Source of the DNA: Cricetomys ansorgei
Taxonomy: Eukaryota > Chordata > Mammalia > Rodentia > Nesomyidae
Assembly: GCA_026225945.1 (NCBI GenBank)
Contig: JAMJFZ010003581.1
Location: 9,912,001-9,976,000 of the forward strand
Direction of reading: 5' to 3'
Length of the DNA: 64,000 nucleotides
Within the stretch, counting starts at the first letter, position 1, and the number at the start of each line of letters is the position of its first letter. The position numbers were made by a program, and so were the translations under genes. Shown here in pieces: positions 54,628-64,000 of the stretch. The notes under the pieces are model-generated. The model did not search any database. It saw only the letters and a list, made by a program, of their open reading frames with translations, and had not been told where the DNA came from.

Positions 54628-55620
54628 TGGATACTTTTGATGTAGATGTTGATCCAGGGCAAAGGTGGTTTATTCTTTTGCCTAATTCATTCCCTCGTCC
54701 TTAGTCCTGAAGCCCTGGAGCATTTTGGCCTCTGTACAATCTAGTCTTATTGCCTAGAACTGAAAAGCCTCAGCCTTAGCTTCTGTACCGTCTAGAATGT
54801 TTAAGCCTCTGTGACTTACTGCCTATTGAGACACTCTGACTAGTTTCTTCTGAACTCTGACTCTTCTGGTTCAACTCACTCACTGCTATGGCTCAAACTT
54901 TTCTCCAATCTGCTGGTTCAAACTGATCTTCTGAACTGGCTGACTCTTTCTGACTAAACTCTTCTAACTCTAGCTGATTCTCTGATTGCCTCAGACTGAG
55001 CTGCTCTGCTTGGCTTCAAACTGACTCCTCTTACTGACTTCTTTTGCTGAGCTGCCTCTGTGTCTCTCCCTGAGCTCTCATTGCTCCATACTGCTTCAGT
55101 CAGCCTCTCTGCTCCTTAGTCAGATAATTTCATTGTCTGTGTCTTGTCCCAGGTGTGTTGTCCCCGTAACTGATTCTGTCTGCTTGCCTCATACTGCCTG
55201 CTGTAACTCTGCTCTGAGCTGAGGGCCTGCATTTATATTGTGAAAGTTGGGCGTTTCCTCACTCTGACTCACTCTGCTAACTCTTCCTCTGATTAGTCAC
55301 TTTGCCTGTCCTTCACTCTGACTCAACTCAGACGTCACTTCCAATCTGACACTGACTTCTTCTGAGCTCCACCTCCTGTGTTTGCTTCCACATTGTTTCT
55401 GTCTTAGGGATTAAAGGTGTGGACCACCACTGCCTTCCGAATACTGGGATTAAAGATGTTTGTTACCACTGCTTTACTGGGATTAAAGATGTGTACCAAC
55501 ATTCTTAACGTTCTTTCTACATTCCATCTGGACCACACAGGCCTCTGAATGTGATTCCTTCATATAGGCCCCTGGAATATAGACCCTACTTATTACACAG
55601 GCCTATTCCTCTATAGGACA
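54628..55620 (-). mobile_element. Roughly 1-kb ERVK-like solo LTR inserted in the B2 tail
   Basis: The ends are TG and CA, flanked by CAGACA (54622-54627) and CAGGCA (55621-55626), a possible 6-bp duplication. On the minus strand a TATA-like TATAAAT lies at 55231-55237 and AATAAA at 54669-54674. The U3 end holds three copies of GGGATTAAAG (55407, 55446, 55479), a B1-derived word. The LTR is rich in GACTCTGAC-like words. Family was not identified. Confidence 0.6.
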
Positions 55621-55725
55621 CAGGCACAGACGCAGACGCAGACACAGACACAGTCACAGACACAGACACACACAGATACAGACACATGAATAAAAATAAA
55701 AGCAAAATCTTTTCTTTAAAAAGGG
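55621..55725 (+). repeat. B2 tail, right part (CAGACA-rich)
   Basis: CAGACGCAGACGCAGACACA-type repeats end in ATGAATAAAAATAAAAG, the AATAAA-bearing end of B2. Confidence 0.75.
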
Positions 55726-56189
55726 GGGGATCAAATGAGGAAAATACTTCACTTTACTTCTGGCTCCATACACACATACAGATGTGCACACACGCAACAT
55801 ATATACACACATGTACCACACACAGAGACACATAAAAGCCACAGCAGGTGGTTTACTGTATGGGGTAAGTGAAAACAAGCAGTTTTCACAGCTCTTTACA
55901 AAGACGCATGCTCAGAAGATGGTGGCGTTGCCTGAAGGTGGAATACTATGGCCTCCTTACGCCAAAGAAGTCACCCTTCCACACCCCATCCCCAATGAGG
56001 ACTAGCAATTTCAACCAGTTTCAGCTAGACAAAAGTTGCCTCCAAGTTGCTGCAAAGCAATTTGGGCAACTGTTACCATTGCTACACCCCAGTGCGGCAA
56101 GGCTGGTGGGAGTCAGTCATAGGCTGCTGCGCTACGTGACCTCCCAGATAGGTGATTTTCGAAGCCAACTAGAAGCAGTAATAGAGAAC
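55726..56189. other. Unassigned DNA, perhaps ERV-related
   Basis: A CA-rich stretch (55770-55830) is followed by sequence that may be the internal side of the next LTR candidate. No gag, pol or env motif is visible. Confidence 0.35.
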
Positions 56190-56520
56190 AAATGCATCTA
56201 AGAGAGTTTATTCGGAACTCCCTGGGTGCACAGTACAAGATCTTCCACCGATGGTAGCATGGGCTGGTGAGGGCCCTCCAACCCCGGAGCATGCGCAGTA
56301 GCCAGTTGAAGCCCATTGCTGGGCACCAGGTGGGCGTGTCCTGAGCTTGGAAACAGAGCTTCTATTTACCAGACTGTCTCCTCCCCTGCCTGGTAGGTCT
56401 AGATAGTGATCCCAGGTTGACACCCTGCAATTTGCTGAGCCCTGCTGTTCTGACAGGCAGTCACAGGAACCCAGAGGCCCTCTCTATGTGGAAGGAATCT
56501 AATTAATCACCACAGTAATG
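56190..56520 (-). mobile_element. Possible retroviral LTR
   Basis: A minus-strand AATAAA lies at 56207-56212 and the sequence is CT-rich beyond it, with GCATGCGCAGTAG. No TATA box or paired ends were found, so this is tentative. Confidence 0.3.
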
Positions 56521-56814
56521 GTTCCAGTAGCCCTGGAACCAGGCCATGTGACCCTAGCAGCTGTTCCCCCAGAAAGCACATGAGGCTCACCCTTACACCC
56601 CAGACCTCCTGCCTGCATTCACCTTACCTTAGGAAATGACCCTTAAATTCGTTAGACTTTCAGAGATAGGGATGCTCCTTGTGATCCTTGTGATTCCAAA
56701 TTCTTCCCTGGCCAAGCAACCTGGTGCAAACAGAGATTCACAGCGCAGCACCGATGTGGAAGGGCCTTGGATCCGGGGTTGGTAGACTGGCTGGGGCCCT
56801 TTGCTGCTCTCACT
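56521..56814. other. Unique non-coding DNA
   Basis: Nothing recognised. Confidence 0.5.
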
Positions 56815-56940
56815 TGCTTCTTGAGCTAGGTAAGCCAGTTTTCCCTTTTAAACCTCAGTTTCCTTGTCTGTAGGATGGGTTGGCACACAACACTAAAGCA
56901 TACTGCTTGCTAGGTTCCACCTGCCTTAGGAGTGACATAA
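56815..56940 (+). repeat. MIR SINE fragment
   Basis: AAACCTCAGTTTCCTTGTCT and GTAGGATGGGTTGGC match the most conserved part of MIR (CCTCAGTTTCCTCATCTGTAAAATGGG). Confidence 0.6.
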
Positions 56941-57499
56941 AACCACCAGTGTCTGGAAGTTTTGTTCATTCCATGGGTGGTCCCTCCCTTCAGGGCAGAC
57001 ATCGCTGGGCTCCCTTGGTCTCCTCTGCACTTGTCTCTCTGAGCAGTAACTACCCCTGCTTTATTTTCTTGGCAGGTAAACCTGAGGAGGGTGGTGGATC
57101 CTGTGGTGCAGAAATGTTATCTCCTAGGCTGGGTGGCCATTCAAACCAGTCTTCACTTATGGCACGCTAGACAGGCGACATACTTCAAAGCTCATGGGGC
57201 CCATAGATGCCCCTTCCCCACATTGTCATCTGAGAGGTGGCATGCCCCTGGACCGCACCACAACACCTCCTACTGTGGGTGGGGTGGCGTCTACTCTCTG
57301 AACTTGCCAGGGAAAGCAGTGAGGTGCCAGGTGCAGAGAGACCCTCCGCTCACTATAAAAGGCAGGAGGCTAGAAGCACGCAGGTCTTGAAGGGTGCAGG
57401 GAGAGCCTTTGGTGTCTCTGTCCTGGGAACAGAAAGCTGACAGGGTAACAAGCAAGGGATGGGAAACAGAATGCTCTCCACTTACTGAATGGATGCTGC
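56941..57499. other. Unique non-coding DNA
   Basis: No gene or repeat is recognised. Confidence 0.5.
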
Positions 57500-57682
57500 C
57501 GGTGCCCACACAGCAGCAACCCTTCGCAAGGCTCTGTCCTAACAGATTTTCACATAGTCCTGTTAATCCCATCTCCATGGTCCGATGGGAAAACTGAGGC
57601 ACGGGAGAACGAAGACTAGTCCAAGACATGTTGCTGGGGACTCAGGACATATCAGGAGGTTGACCTGGGCTCCAACTGCATG
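57500..57682 (-). repeat. MIR SINE
   Basis: TTTTCACATAGTCCTGTTAA, GATGGGAAAACTGAGGCACG, ACTAGTCCAAGACATGTTGC and GACCTGGGCTCCAACTGC follow MIR in reverse across most of its length. Confidence 0.75.
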
Positions 57683-58894
57683 ATAGTGCTTTGGGAACCT
57701 TTATCAGAGACTATCACACACCCCACCCCCACCCCCACAGCAGGGAAGTACTCAGGAACCAATGTCTTTAGGATCCTCCAAGGCTCAGCGTGCCTCGTAG
57801 TTCCTCCCTCTCCCCTCAACCCCCACGAGCCAAGGATTCTGAGCCCTGTGCTACACCGCATTGTTGCCCAGATCGCTGGCATTACATCTAATCCTCCAAC
57901 TGTACCTTCCCCCTGGAGGAAAAAAGCCTCCTTTCATGCTGAGGTGGGAACACTAAGTGTTCTGGAAGCAATTGGAAACAATCAGGAGAACAAGCAGGGG
58001 GTAGCGTGTGACAGCAGAGGAGGGGACCCCACTCCTCCTCCAAGAAAACAATCTTACAAAGTCCCTGTAGGGAGAGACTTGAGGCTGAGGCGATGGGGTG
58101 ACATCAGGGTGGAGGAATCAACCAGGGAGGGGTACTGGAAGTTGGGAAGGCCAGTCTGCCCCCCGGACAGCTTTGTACACATGCAAGAAATGAGAGCATA
58201 AATCTCCAGGACAGCGTCTGTCAGTGGGGGAGATGGGTAGGCCCACGGTGTAAGGGTTAATGAGTTAAAAGAATCCTTGGGTGAGTAAAGAGAAATATCA
58301 GGAATCAAATTGCAGGGAAGATTTCAAGTAATCATAAAGGTTTTCTTCAAATACATTCACTGCTAAGAGCTACAGATGTCAGGAGAGAAAATTGGTTCGC
58401 TTGCAGTAATAGTGGCTGGGGGGTGGGGGTGGGGGGCGCAGGACGAAGCCGAGGTGGAAGTGCTTAACCAGGTTCCTTCTTGCCTCCTTCTTCCCAGGCG
58501 TGCTGGGTGGGGGGGAGGAAGGCCAGGTTCATAGACTGGGGTGGCGGAAGGGTGTGGGTTTTCTCTGGAACTGGCCAGGGCTGGCTGAATGGAGGGACAG
58601 CTTGGAGGAGAGAAGGACATTATGACCCCAACAGCTGCGAGCTCCCTGAATGAGAGACAGCTACCAGCTTAGGCATTTGTTGGTCCGTGGTGAACAGAGC
58701 ACGCTGCTGGGTGCGTGATAGAATGAAGGTATTTACATGTGTGGTGGCTTCTCTGGGCTTACAACCTACTAAGGAAACGAAAGCAACACCCAAAGGTAGG
58801 TGGGAAAGATCTCCAAGACAAAACTCTGGGCGTAAGAGCTGTCCATGATCATGGAGGGTGGCTAAGCCCAGAGACCATATGGTGGCCTCTTAGA
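57683..58894. other. Unique non-coding DNA
   Basis: About 1.2 kb with no recognised repeat. A 173-codon plus-strand frame at 57680-58201 has no recognisable domain. A G-rich tract lies at 58417-58440. Confidence 0.45.
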
Positions 58895-59280
58895 CTTCAT
58901 TCTCATTTTCTTTTCTGTTGCTAGGATACAATACTAGCCAAGATAACATTGGGGAGGAAAGGGTTTATTTGCATTACAGGTTCTAGTTCATCATTGAAGG
59001 AAGCTAAAGCAGAAACTCAAGGCAGGAACTTGAAACCAGGAACTAAAGCAGAGACCGTGGAGGAACACTGCTTACTGGCTTGCTTAGCTTCCCTTTTATA
59101 CACCCTGGGATCACCTGCCTAGGGACAGACAGCACTGCCCGCGGTGGACTGGGTTCTCCTACATCAATTAGCGATTACAGACAAGGGCACCAGCCTGTTT
59201 GATCTGGGTAATTCTTTAGTTGAGGCTTCCTCTCCCCAGGTGATTCTAGGTTGAGTTGAAAGCTGAAGCTAACTATGGCA
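58895..59280 (-). mobile_element. Rodent ERVL-type solo LTR
   Basis: TTTCTGTTGCTAGGATACAA, GGAAAGGGTTTATTTGCATT, GAACACTGCTTACTGGCTTG, CATCAATTAGCGATTACAGA and GTTGAGGCTTCCTCTCCCCA are in family order. Confidence 0.85.
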
Positions 59281-60000
59281 GACCTGCTTGCTCCCAGAAG
59301 CTGCCCGTATCCAGATCCCTCCCCGAACAAGTCGTTACACGGTGGGTTCTACTTTTACAGCAGAACAGCTGGACAGCAGAGGCCCAAGGTAAGACTGTGA
59401 CCTGGAAGAACCCAGGCAGAGGTTGGAACCAGTTTAAATACCTATGGGCACGTAAGGGTTGGCAGACAATTTTGCAGAAGGCAGAGATAGATTCATCCAG
59501 CTTCATCATAATGGCTTCCATGCCAGTTCCCTGAGACAGCTCTAGGTCCCATGAGATGGTGTGGAGAGGTCCCTGCTGTGGCTTACCTGACGGAGGTGTC
59601 TGAATTAAGGGAGCCCTGTCTTTGACAGCACATAGTAAACACCTTTTACTTCAGAAGGAAGAGGGTTCCTTAAACTGCAGCGTGAGAGTGCGCAGCCCCT
59701 GCGGTAGAGGGGGCCGGATCTCTAGCATTCAAGGATCTTTGCTTCTCAATTATTGGTTTTCATATTAGCGTATATTCATTGCACACATTTTTTTTGTTGT
59801 GGTGGTGGTGGTGGTGGTGTCTTCCTGTATGTACATCACATACTTCAGTCACGTTCTTGATTATTTTTAAATTTTTTTTTAATCTAGATTTTTTAATAAG
59901 AGGGTAAACATTAAATATTTGCCTTTATCAGATTAGCTTAATTCGGTCAATATAAGAATTTTGGATTCTATTCATTTTGCTGCATGATTTTGTTCTTTTA
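59281..60000. other. AT-rich unassigned DNA with a GGT run
   Basis: GTGGTGGTGGTGGTGGTGG lies near 59797-59818. The AT-rich part at 59750-60000 may be a reverse L1 3' fragment, but I cannot support it well. Confidence 0.35.
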
Positions 60001-60041
60001 AAAACAGATTTATATATTTAGTGTGTATGTGGGTGTACACG

Positions 60042-60074
<33 letters not shown>

Positions 60075-60241
60075 ACATTCGATTGCATGTGTGTGCCTGC
60101 GAGGCTAGGAGCAGCCTTTGATTCCTGGAACTGGAGTTACAGGTCTCTGTAGGCCAGCTGGTGTAAGAGCTGGGATCTGAGCTCTGGTCCTCTGATACGG
60201 AGTAAATGTTTCTTAACCACTGAACTGTCTCTTCAGCCCCT
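60001..60241 (-). repeat. B3-type SINE with GA run
   Basis: AAACAGATTTATATATTTAG, a GA run at 60044-60073, CTGGAACTGGAGTTACAGG, GAGCTGGGATCTGAGCTCTG and CACTGAACTGTCTCTTCAGC give a reverse B2-class element. Confidence 0.8.
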
Positions 60242-60276
60242 AGTTTAGTTCTTTATGCCTGAATCAAACTCCACTG

Positions 60277-60590
60277 TAGGGCTAGGGAGAGCTTCAGCTG
60301 GGAAAGTGTTTGTTGCACAAGCCTGGTTATCTGAGGCCAACCCCCAAAGCCACATGGAAAGCAGATGTGGTGGCGAACGTCCGTAACCCCAGCACTACCA
60401 AGGCGACACGGAGGCAGAGACAGGGGAACAGGCCAGATGCTTTAGTACATAGCACAGCAGCAGAAATGAGAGTCACCTTGCCTCAGAACAAGGTGGAGGA
60501 GAGAGCGAACTCCTGAAAGCTTGTCCTCTGACCTTCACACGCACTCTGGGATACATGTATGTACCTTCACCACCACCACCACCCCACACC
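60277..60590 (+). repeat. B4 SINE with CAC tail
   Basis: GGGCTAGGGAGAGCTTCAGC, TGAGGCCAACCCCCAAAGCC, GTAACCCCAGCACTACCAAG, CTTGCCTCAGAACAAGGTGG and CTCTGACCTTCACACGC. It ends in CAC triplets. Confidence 0.8.
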
Positions 60591-60985
60591 AATATTAAAT
60601 TTAAAAAACCCCCACTGGAGATATATATATTTCATTTTCTTTTTTATTTTCATTCACATCTAGGACATCTAGGGTGATCCTGTAATGTGGAGATTGTGAA
60701 CAACCAGGTTACCAACATTCCTGAGAGGATTACCTAGGATGGGATGTGCAGACATTCAAGAGACCCTGGGGTTATTGCTTCCTGACAGACTGCAGAGCCG
60801 CCGCAGGCTGTGCTCGGCGTGGGTCAGTGCTGAGGTCTTCTGCTCACCGATGGATAATTGGAAGAGAGTCTACCACCCAGCAGGTGTTCCGTGTGTGTAG
60901 AAATCCCTGCTGGGCAGGCCCCCATCCAGAAAGCTCCCCCCCCAGGAAACTTGTAGCATGCTGTGGGGACTTGAACTCATCTCTC
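60591..60985. other. Unique non-coding DNA
   Basis: Nothing recognised. Confidence 0.5.
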
Positions 60986-61365
60986 TGTGTTTGCTGCTTC
61001 GCTAATTGCTGTAACTGAGCACCTGACAAGCAACAAGAGGAAAGATTTATTCAGGCTCAAGGTTTGGGGAGGGTAGTGTCCATCGTAGACATCCGTTGGC
61101 AGGGACCACGGTGGCTGGGATTCCACACATCCCCATGCTGCGGAAGCAGAGAAAACGGGGTGCCGATGCCAATACGACTTCCTTCCTTTCCCTTTGAATT
61201 CATTTCGGGAAGCTCAGCTCGTGCCAGGGTGCTACCTACATTTCAGGGTTGGTCTCCCCTGCTCGACTAAATCTCTCTTGAAACGGCCTCACAGACATGC
61301 TGAGAGGTCTCTCATAGGATAAATCTAAATGCAGTCAAGTTGATGAAGATTGGCTATCAAAAAAC
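60986..61365 (-). mobile_element. Diverged ERVL-type solo LTR
   Basis: GCTGTAACTGAGCACCTGAC, AGATTTATTCAGGCTCAAGG, GAAACGGCCTCACAGACATG, CTGAGAGGTCTCTCATAGG and GCAGTCAAGTTGATGAAG keep family order, with more divergence than other copies. Confidence 0.75.
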
Positions 61366-62164
61366 CCACCCTCGTCAACTTAACACCCAAACCTTACACT
61401 GAGTGTCTCCACCCAGAGCATGCCCCATGCTGCTCTCTTGTGCTCTCCTGTTTCTGTCACCCGGGTTTCCCCACGCCCATCATGAGTTGTTCTAGACAGT
61501 CACCATTCTGAGAGTTTCTGCCTCAGGCACTGCTGGTGTCTCACCAGGCCCTAGGCCTTCCTTCAGGCCTCCCCCTTCTCCCCTCTTCCCTTCTCAGGCT
61601 GCTAATTAAAAGTATCAAAGCCGAGCAGGGCTGTCTCATTACATGTCCTGTTTATGTGACTCTAATGTGCTTAGAGATGATTTGAAGGGCCAGGAAATCA
61701 GCAGCAGAAGTTTCTCCGCGTCCAGCCTGGAGCTGGCAGTCCTGAGATAAGAGGATCAGGAACCGGGTTCCGAATGAGTTCTAACACAAACCTGTAACAA
61801 TTTAATGTGGGTGAGGAATTAGAACTAACAGAGATGTGGCGCATTTCTCTGATTAATTAGCTGCTCGAGTTAATTTTGCTGCTCGTAGAGACAAATCATG
61901 AGTCTTAATAGAGGTGCAATTTTCTACTGACCACAGAGCTGCTGGGATGAAGCACCTGGGCCCTGCAGGGAGATTCCAGAGCAGGGCTGCGGCCGCTTGG
62001 GAACTCTCCATTGCTCTCCAGCTCTCCTGGGACACAGGCCCTCAGAGTAAAAGGAGGGGTGAGGTTGGGACTAGCAGGCTCAGGACTGCTCCTCCCCCCA
62101 TGATTGAAAGCTATTGGAAATTCACTTTCTGGGTATGGTCTTTTGTGGGATCAGGGGGTCCCCC
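61366..62164. other. Repeat-free island, candidate conserved element
   Basis: The stretch 61600-61930 is rich in homeodomain-like words (CTAATTAAAA, GATTAATTAGC, GTTAATTTTG, CTTAATAG) and free of repeats. It resembles developmental enhancers in composition. Conservation is inferred, not shown. Confidence 0.4.
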
Positions 62165-62640
62165 AGATGGTGAATGGTGGCAAAGTCACTACTAGCCCAA
62201 GAAACGTAGACTCCCAGAGAAACTGCTTCGTGGTACAGATGAACTTTATTTTGAATGAAGCAGGGCTTTTATAGAGAGAGCAGGGCATTGCATAAGGGAG
62301 AGGTCCAGTGGCTTTTGTCCATGCTTACTGGGTAGGCACAGCGGGGCTGTGACAAGATTGGGAGAGGTCCAACTAATATTAGGCTTGTATGTTGAAGCTC
62401 TTAGCCTATCCATTTCATTGATGTTGGTGAACAAGGTTTCCATAAAGACAGAGGAAGTGGGTAGCGCCCCGGCAGGCTTTCCCATCTGGGGGTTCAACCA
62501 GGGTGCCAGGATCTGCCGTTTCAAAGGGCCATACAATGTTCCTGGGGCTGAGGTACTGGCCTAGTGCAGGTGCTATTGCCCCCTCTCTCTCCCGCCACAA
62601 GAATTCCTTTACCATCAACCCCTGGAGACGGGCTGGCAAG
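62165..62640 (-). mobile_element. Retroviral-type LTR with primer-site-like sequence
   Basis: On the minus strand: TATAAAAG at 62267-62274, AATAAA at 62245-62250, then about 80 bases of R/U5-like sequence, then TGGGGG starting at 62165, where a primer-binding site would begin. This fits a gammaretrovirus-type 5' LTR junction. Only the first six bases match a tRNA-Pro primer site well. No coding region follows. Confidence 0.5.
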
Positions 62641-62779
62641 AGGTGGCCACCCAGGCCCCGAGATAACTATATTATTCATTTATCCACGCACTCAACTCAA
62701 CAATTAGATCTTCAGTCTGTTCCACACACCAGGCTCTTTGTTCTCTGTGGAGAGATCAAAATAAAGACGTTGACATTTT

Positions 62780-62965
62780 TTCCGTTTAAAAGGTTTGTTT
62801 TATGTTTATTTGTGTGTATGTGTGTGCATCTCTCTGTGTGTGAACGTACATGTGTGTGAAGGTGGTGGTGGAGTCCAGAAAAGGTGGCAGGTGTGCTATC
62901 ATCTCAAGTTCCCACAGTGTAGGTGTCGATCCTCTGCACTGTCTGGGTTTGGACACACTAGGCCT
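62780..62965 (-). repeat. B3-type SINE fragment
   Basis: GTTTATTTGTGTGTATGTG, GGTGGAGTCCAGAAAAGGTG and GTGTAGGTGTCGATCCTCTG resemble the 3' half of reverse B2-class elements. The head is missing. Confidence 0.45.
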
Positions 62966-62974
62966 TCTTTTTAA

Positions 62975-63164
62975 GAATAATCGTTTGTGTGTAGGACCCA
63001 GAGGTCAACCTTGCTGCCCAACGTTTTTTTTTTTTTTATTTTTTTTTTACTGAGATAGGGTCTCTCACTGGCCCGGAGCTTGCCAGGTGGATAAAGCTGC
63101 TTGGCTAGTGAACCCTAGAGATCCATCTGTCTCTACTTTCCCCAGGCTGGGATAAGAACACTCC
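62975..63164 (-). repeat. B4 SINE, left part
   Basis: GTGTGTAGGACCCAGAGGTC, a T-tract, GAGATAGGGTCTCTCACTGG and GCTTGGCTAGTGAACCCTAG, ending GCTGGGATAAGAAC. It is interrupted by a 325-bp LTR and resumes at 63490. Confidence 0.8.
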
Positions 63165-63489
63165 TGTTGTGGAAGTTTCAGTTCTGTACAAAACTGTGCA
63201 CTGTTGGGAGAAGGGCTGCCTGCCTAGGCCTTGGCATTTTGTGTTGTCTGCAGATGTTAGATTTATGTGGGGGATGTTTGATTGCTCATGATCTGCATGT
63301 GTTATTGGTAGAACACCTGAGGCATTCTGGATCAATAAAAACACCTGAGCTGGGGTGCTCAGGGTTCCACCATCCAGTGTGGCACTGGCCAGGATAGTGG
63401 TTCCCGCTGCGGAGGTCTGGCAGGGATTCCACATACGATTATGCCTCCTTGTCTCCTCGCTGAGCCACCACAGTAGGTGTACAGCTACA
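63165..63489 (+). mobile_element. 325-bp solo LTR, family not identified, inserted in a B4
   Basis: The ends are TGTTGTGGAAG and GTACAGCTACA. CACTCC (63159-63164) and TACTCC (63490-63495) flank it, a 6-base duplication with one transition, typical of ERVK-class LTRs. AATAAAAAC near 63334 gives the plus sense. A truncated inverted relative lies at 48626-48908. Confidence 0.75.
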
Positions 63490-63593
63490 TACTCCATCAT
63501 ATCCAGCCACTTCTGTGTGCTCTGGGGATCAGCCTCCAGTCCTCATGCTTGCACAGCAAGCCTTTTACTGACTGAGATACCTCCTCAGCCCTT
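63490..63593 (-). repeat. B4 SINE, right part
   Basis: CATCATATCCAGCCACTTC, GTGCTCTGGGGATCAGCC and TGACTGAGATACCTCCTCAG finish the B4 begun at 62975. Confidence 0.85.
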
Positions 63594-64000
63594 AAATCTA
63601 AATTAATTTAAGAGCAGATCAAACACGCAAAGACGGCAGAACTTACTGCAGTGAGATAAGAGCTGGGACACTTTACCGTGAGCTCTGCGGTGGGCCTGCT
63701 GTGGAGTCACGTGGGGAAGTCCTTGCCTCTAGCCTACACATGTCTTCTTTATATTTGGGCTTTGGGACTCTCTACTTGGTTTTACCTCCATCTAGATCCT
63801 CCCCCCCTCCCCCCACGCCTCCAGAGAAAATCTCGGCCCAGAACACTGTCAGACATGGCCGGCCACTCCTGCAGGTTCTAGAAGGCAGCGGACAGAGGCC
63901 ACAACGCCTAGGGCCCACGGGGAGACCCAGGGAAGGGGAGCACTCCAAAGACTGTGCTAATGGATGACTGCCCCATGGACTCAAGTGCACAGCCAGCCCG
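63594..64000. other. Unique non-coding DNA to the window end
   Basis: A C-run (CCTCCCCCCCTCCCC-like) lies near 63797-63815. No gene or repeat is recognised. Confidence 0.5.

Noticed and set aside
57680..58201. 173-codon plus-strand frame
   Set aside because: It begins in the edge of a MIR and has no domain signature. Chance is the simplest explanation.

Overview
This window is non-coding nuclear DNA from a muroid rodent (mouse, rat, hamster or gerbil relative). That call rests on rodent-only repeats: B1, B2/B3, B4 and ID SINEs, ORR1/MT-type MaLR LTRs, rodent ERVL-type LTRs, and the 3' UTR of rodent L1 (Lx-type) elements. Older mammal-wide MIR, L2, L1M and MLT1 fossils lie among them. The species is not resolved. 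The best-preserved B1 copies share one extra base near their 3' end, which may point to a lineage. I found no convincing protein-coding gene, exon, structural RNA gene, CRISPR array or other gene system. Family names come from remembered consensus features; none was checked with RepeatMasker.

Layout. 1-5 kb: mostly unique DNA with a B4 SINE, a CA-rich tract and a 19-bp minisatellite. 4.7-8 kb: ERVL LTR pieces, then an ancient L1M fragment interrupted by SINEs, then B2. 8-15.7 kb: unique DNA, B4 elements, an ERVL LTR and long TG tracts. 15.7-16.4 kb: a 700-bp GCTGGT-type VNTR ending in a G-quadruplex-prone GGGGCT run. 16.6-21.8 kb: B4, B1, MIR, L2 and ERVL LTRs. 22.5-24.9 kb: nested LTRs. 26-27.2 kb: L1 3' UTR. 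28-33.4 kb: LTRs and SINEs nested in each other. 34.7 kb: a 37-39 bp minisatellite. 35-43 kb: LTRs, MIR/L2 fossils and several repeat-poor AT-rich islands that look like conserved non-coding elements. 43-47.4 kb: ERVL LTR, L1 3' end, nested B4/B3 and MaLR/B3, and a retroviral-type LTR. 47.6-53.9 kb: L2, an uncharacterised LTR copy, ERVL LTR, MLT1 and MaLR. 54.2-55.7 kb: a roughly 1-kb LTR inside a B2 tail. 57-64 kb: MIR, ERVL LTRs, B4/B3, a repeat-poor homeodomain-site-rich island, a retroviral-type LTR, and a 325-bp LTR inserted in a B4.

There is no gene cooperation to describe. The window's interest lies in its insertion history (at least eight nested insertions, several with visible target-site duplications), three minisatellites/VNTRs, a pair of inverted copies of an LTR family I could not name, a 13:1 strand bias of ERVL LTRs, a perfect RFX X-box, and several possible regulatory islands. 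I found no sign of a previously undescribed biological system.
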